Positions 61,396-64,000 of a stretch of DNA of 64,000 nucleotides are shown piece by piece; the stretch's first letter is position 1, and every line of letters starts with the position of its first letter. Origin of the DNA: Apis mellifera (Eukaryota > Arthropoda > Insecta > Hymenoptera > Apidae); the NCBI RefSeq assembly GCF_003254395.2, contig NC_037642.1:8073736-8137735 (forward strand). Reading direction: 5' to 3'. Below the pieces are notes generated by a model. It had not been told where the DNA came from. It made no database searches and saw only the letters and a list, made by a program, of their open reading frames with translations. The translations under genes were made by a program, and so were the position numbers.

Positions 61396-61419
61396 GGGGG
61401 GGCGGGAGAGGGGGAAGGG
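61396..61419 (+). repeat. Canonical G-quadruplex motif
   Basis: G-runs of 7, 3, 5 and 3 separated by loops of 1, 3 and 2 bases, following a poly(A) run. Confidence 0.85.
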
Positions 61420-64000
61420 AGAAAATAATAAGACGCGACGAGCAGAGGCGCGGAGGGACGTGATCGCAATGAGAAGGCGCCCTCGAAGAAAGTTCGCCGC
61501 GTTGCCGTCCTGCTATTCGGCCATTATCCGTGCGTTGCCCTTCCCGGCAATTAACCTGCGCGCGTTACATTGCCCGCCTCCCTCGTAAAATCCGTCTCCT
61601 CGCGTGCCACCAAGTTTCCGCGAAAGGGAGGACGCGGTCTGCATGTCGCCGATCGACAAGGTCGTTCCTTGCGATCGACGATCATCGCCTCGTCCTCGCC
61701 CGTGTCTCGCCGACGCCGCCGTCTGCTGTGCTTCCGCTCCTCGAATATTTCTCGATCCTCCGTTTCCGTGCAGACACGACCGTCATCCGATCACACTCTT
61801 CCACACGTCGCGTCGCGTCTCGCGGCCCTCTTCCTCGTCTACTCCATGTGTTTTGTTTACGAGTTTACGAGGGAAAATTACGGATGGGAGAGGAGAGGCC
61901 GTGAATCACCACGGGACAATGTATGGGTTCAACCCTTACGCCCGTCTCCGCGTCTTTTTAATCCATTCGATTATCACCGTGCACGGAATTTGGAAATTGA
62001 TTGTGCTGACGTGTCGGCCGCCAATTAAATGAGAAAGGAAAAAAGTGGTTAGAAAAAGGTTCCGTGTGAAATTACTTTAAGCAATTACTAAAAGTTAGAA
62101 AGTCAGAGTTGAATAAAATGTAGCAGATCTTTCATTATAATCAGATCTTGACCGTTTGATTTGCTACAATTTTATTTGGGATTATTGTTATTAAATTATT
62201 GAGATTATTGAAATAAAATCTTCATTTTATTTTTCGTTCTCAAGCAGAGATTTGGAGGTTCGAAAATTTTATTTGCTGCGATTTCTCAAATTCGAAAGAA
62301 CAATTTTTTATCATAAGTTATTAAACAAGATTTTTCCATAAGAAAATTTCTGTTTGCGATATAAACAACGATTGGGCCTAAATTGCTCGATCGAGAGAAG
62401 AAAGGAAGAGAGAATGTTCGATCGATCTTTTAAAGAAAGGATACTTCTTTCGAGGAGGAGATGGGGGTTGGGATTTTTCTGGGTTTAAACGCGAAAACGA
62501 ACACCGTTGCCGTCCCGATCTCGAGCGTATTTCTGACAGAGAACATTACGAGTTTTCTTTGGGCAAAAAGGAGCGGAACCGCGTTGGAGGAAGAGTGACG
62601 CCCCTCGAATAAAGTATGGCTCTGTTTACCCGGAGCTAATGGCCGTCGGATCGACCATCGTCTACCACGTAACCCGACTCACTACTGCGGTTCCTTCACG
62701 TTTTATACCTCCACTCGTGAACGAACACAACGAGGGAGGGAATCGAATCTCGTTTCTCGAAAACAATATTTTTTATTAAAATCCCCCATTTGTTGTTGCT
62801 CGCAATTTGCATCGATAAAGGTATTATATTTTAATAATACTCAGTATCTCGAAAGAAAGAAAGGACAAAAAAGTAATTTCTCCTATCTTCAAATTCGAAT
62901 AGAAAATTTTTCCATCAAATTTCAACCTCTTTCACAATTTCCTCGTCCCGTATAAATTTCTATCGCTTTTACCGGTTTCACACATAAGAATATATTTTAT
63001 AATATAGGAGAAATGTGTTTGCCGTTACGAAACGTTATACCTACACATTTTACGCAAGGAGTAATATAAGAGACCCGAGGATGGGACACATCGGGGGCGA
63101 TAAATCGTGATTGAAGGTATCTCGAAGATCCTACGCGGTGGATGCTCACGTTTCCAGCCGTTGTGATGTCTCTGTCCACCGCCACCAGGGGCATACATTG
63201 TCTTCGCCTTCATCTCGCCACCTCTTGACCCACGTTTCCATACGATCACGCTCCCACTTCGTCCCTAGCGAAAGATACAAACGATACGACTCTCGAAAAA
63301 TTGATGGAAGAAAAAAAAAAGAAAAAAAAATGAGAAAAATCCACGAAATTTACGCGATCTAGAATCCTCCCTTCCAAAACAATTAAAAATCGAATAAAAA
63401 AAAAAGAAAATATAAAACAAATCTCGCGGCTATCTCGCGAATTTTTCTTTAAAAAAAGGTATCCTTCCCTCCCCCTCCATTCATCTCGACGAGGAGTCAA
63501 GAATTTGCATAATTTCGCATCCGCGTGGACTTCGCAGCCGACTATTATAATTCCTCCGCCCGCTGCACGCGTTTCCAGCCCGGCCGTGAATTCCAACGTG
63601 CTGAAAAATTTCTCAAACGTTCATAAATTCGGGGGGATGAAAGTTGACCTTGTTTTCGCAGTACGTCACCGCGTTCCAAACCGGTCCGCTTGGAAAAGAG
63701 GAGGGGGTGGAAGGAGTGAGAGAGAGAGAAAGAAAGAAAGAGCGACGAAGAGGGGAGAGGAAAAGAAAAACGGAGACAAGCCGTTTGTTTATAACTTTCA
63801 CTGGCAGCACGGTGGCACCGAATGGCAGTGGGGGCTCTTTGCATAACACCGGCTGCGAGCAGACAAATGGCGATCGTTTGGACGCGAAACGTCGGAAGTA
63901 ATGGCTGCCCTTCTGGCCCTCTTTTTCAGCTTTTCCAGGCCAGCATTATTGCCACCCGTGTCCCCCTTTTTCCGTCGTCCGCCTCCCTCGCGTTTCCCAA

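Larger units (their letters stand above)
56600..64000. other. No gene recognised; CpG-rich and AT-rich intergenic DNA
   Basis: No open frame here has recognisable domains. Acceptor-like sites at 59171 and 63660 are followed by short open stretches (see findings), but neither gives a family match. 62040-63000 is AT-rich and featureless. Confidence 0.5.

Overview
This window is nuclear DNA from an insect, most likely a hymenopteran and possibly a bee. It has very long non-coding stretches and many simple repeats such as (GA)n, (CT)n, (TA)n and GGA/GAA tracts. It also alternates between AT-rich and CpG-rich segments, with CpG and TCG unusually common. There are no bacterial-style operons and no dense coding. 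The one coding segment I recognise with confidence is the last coding exon of homothorax (hth), a TALE/MEIS homeobox gene, at 17282-17424 on the + strand. The species assignment is inference from this exon and general base composition.

Layout. Positions 1-17281 are read as the 3' part of the last coding intron of hth. No homeodomain or MEIS-domain exon lies in it, so those exons must be upstream of the window. Inside it are microsatellites, pyrimidine-rich tracts, a GC-rich hairpin (12442-12468) and a few Exd/Hox-type motifs. The terminal exon encodes 46 residues plus part of a split glycine codon and ends at TAA. A strong-looking splice donor begins 2 nt after the stop. From about 17.8 to 25.9 kb the + strand becomes markedly purine-rich and carries AATAAA clusters, TGTANATA motifs, a C-run cluster and a 14-bp hairpin. 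I read this as a candidate very long hth 3' UTR, or 3' UTR plus intron, which needs transcript data.

From about 26 kb to 64 kb I find no exon I would defend. This part looks like intergenic DNA next to a developmental gene: microsatellites, a CpG-rich segment at about 29.8-31.6 kb that could hold a promoter, and scattered regulatory-looking motifs. The motifs include a CTCF-like core beside inverted GATA sites at 47.8 kb, a CNC/Maf-type site at 38.4 kb, and two canonical G-quadruplex motifs at 49.3 and 61.4 kb. Long open frames in this part are mostly low-complexity translations of simple repeats or stop-poor TCG-rich DNA.

The encoded product would be the C-terminus of Homothorax, the partner of Extradenticle and Hox proteins. 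Everything else is either transcript-level (intron, UTR) or possible cis-regulatory sequence. I found no convincing new system; the most distinctive observations are the unusual 3' end structure of hth and the designed-looking secondary-structure motifs listed in the findings.
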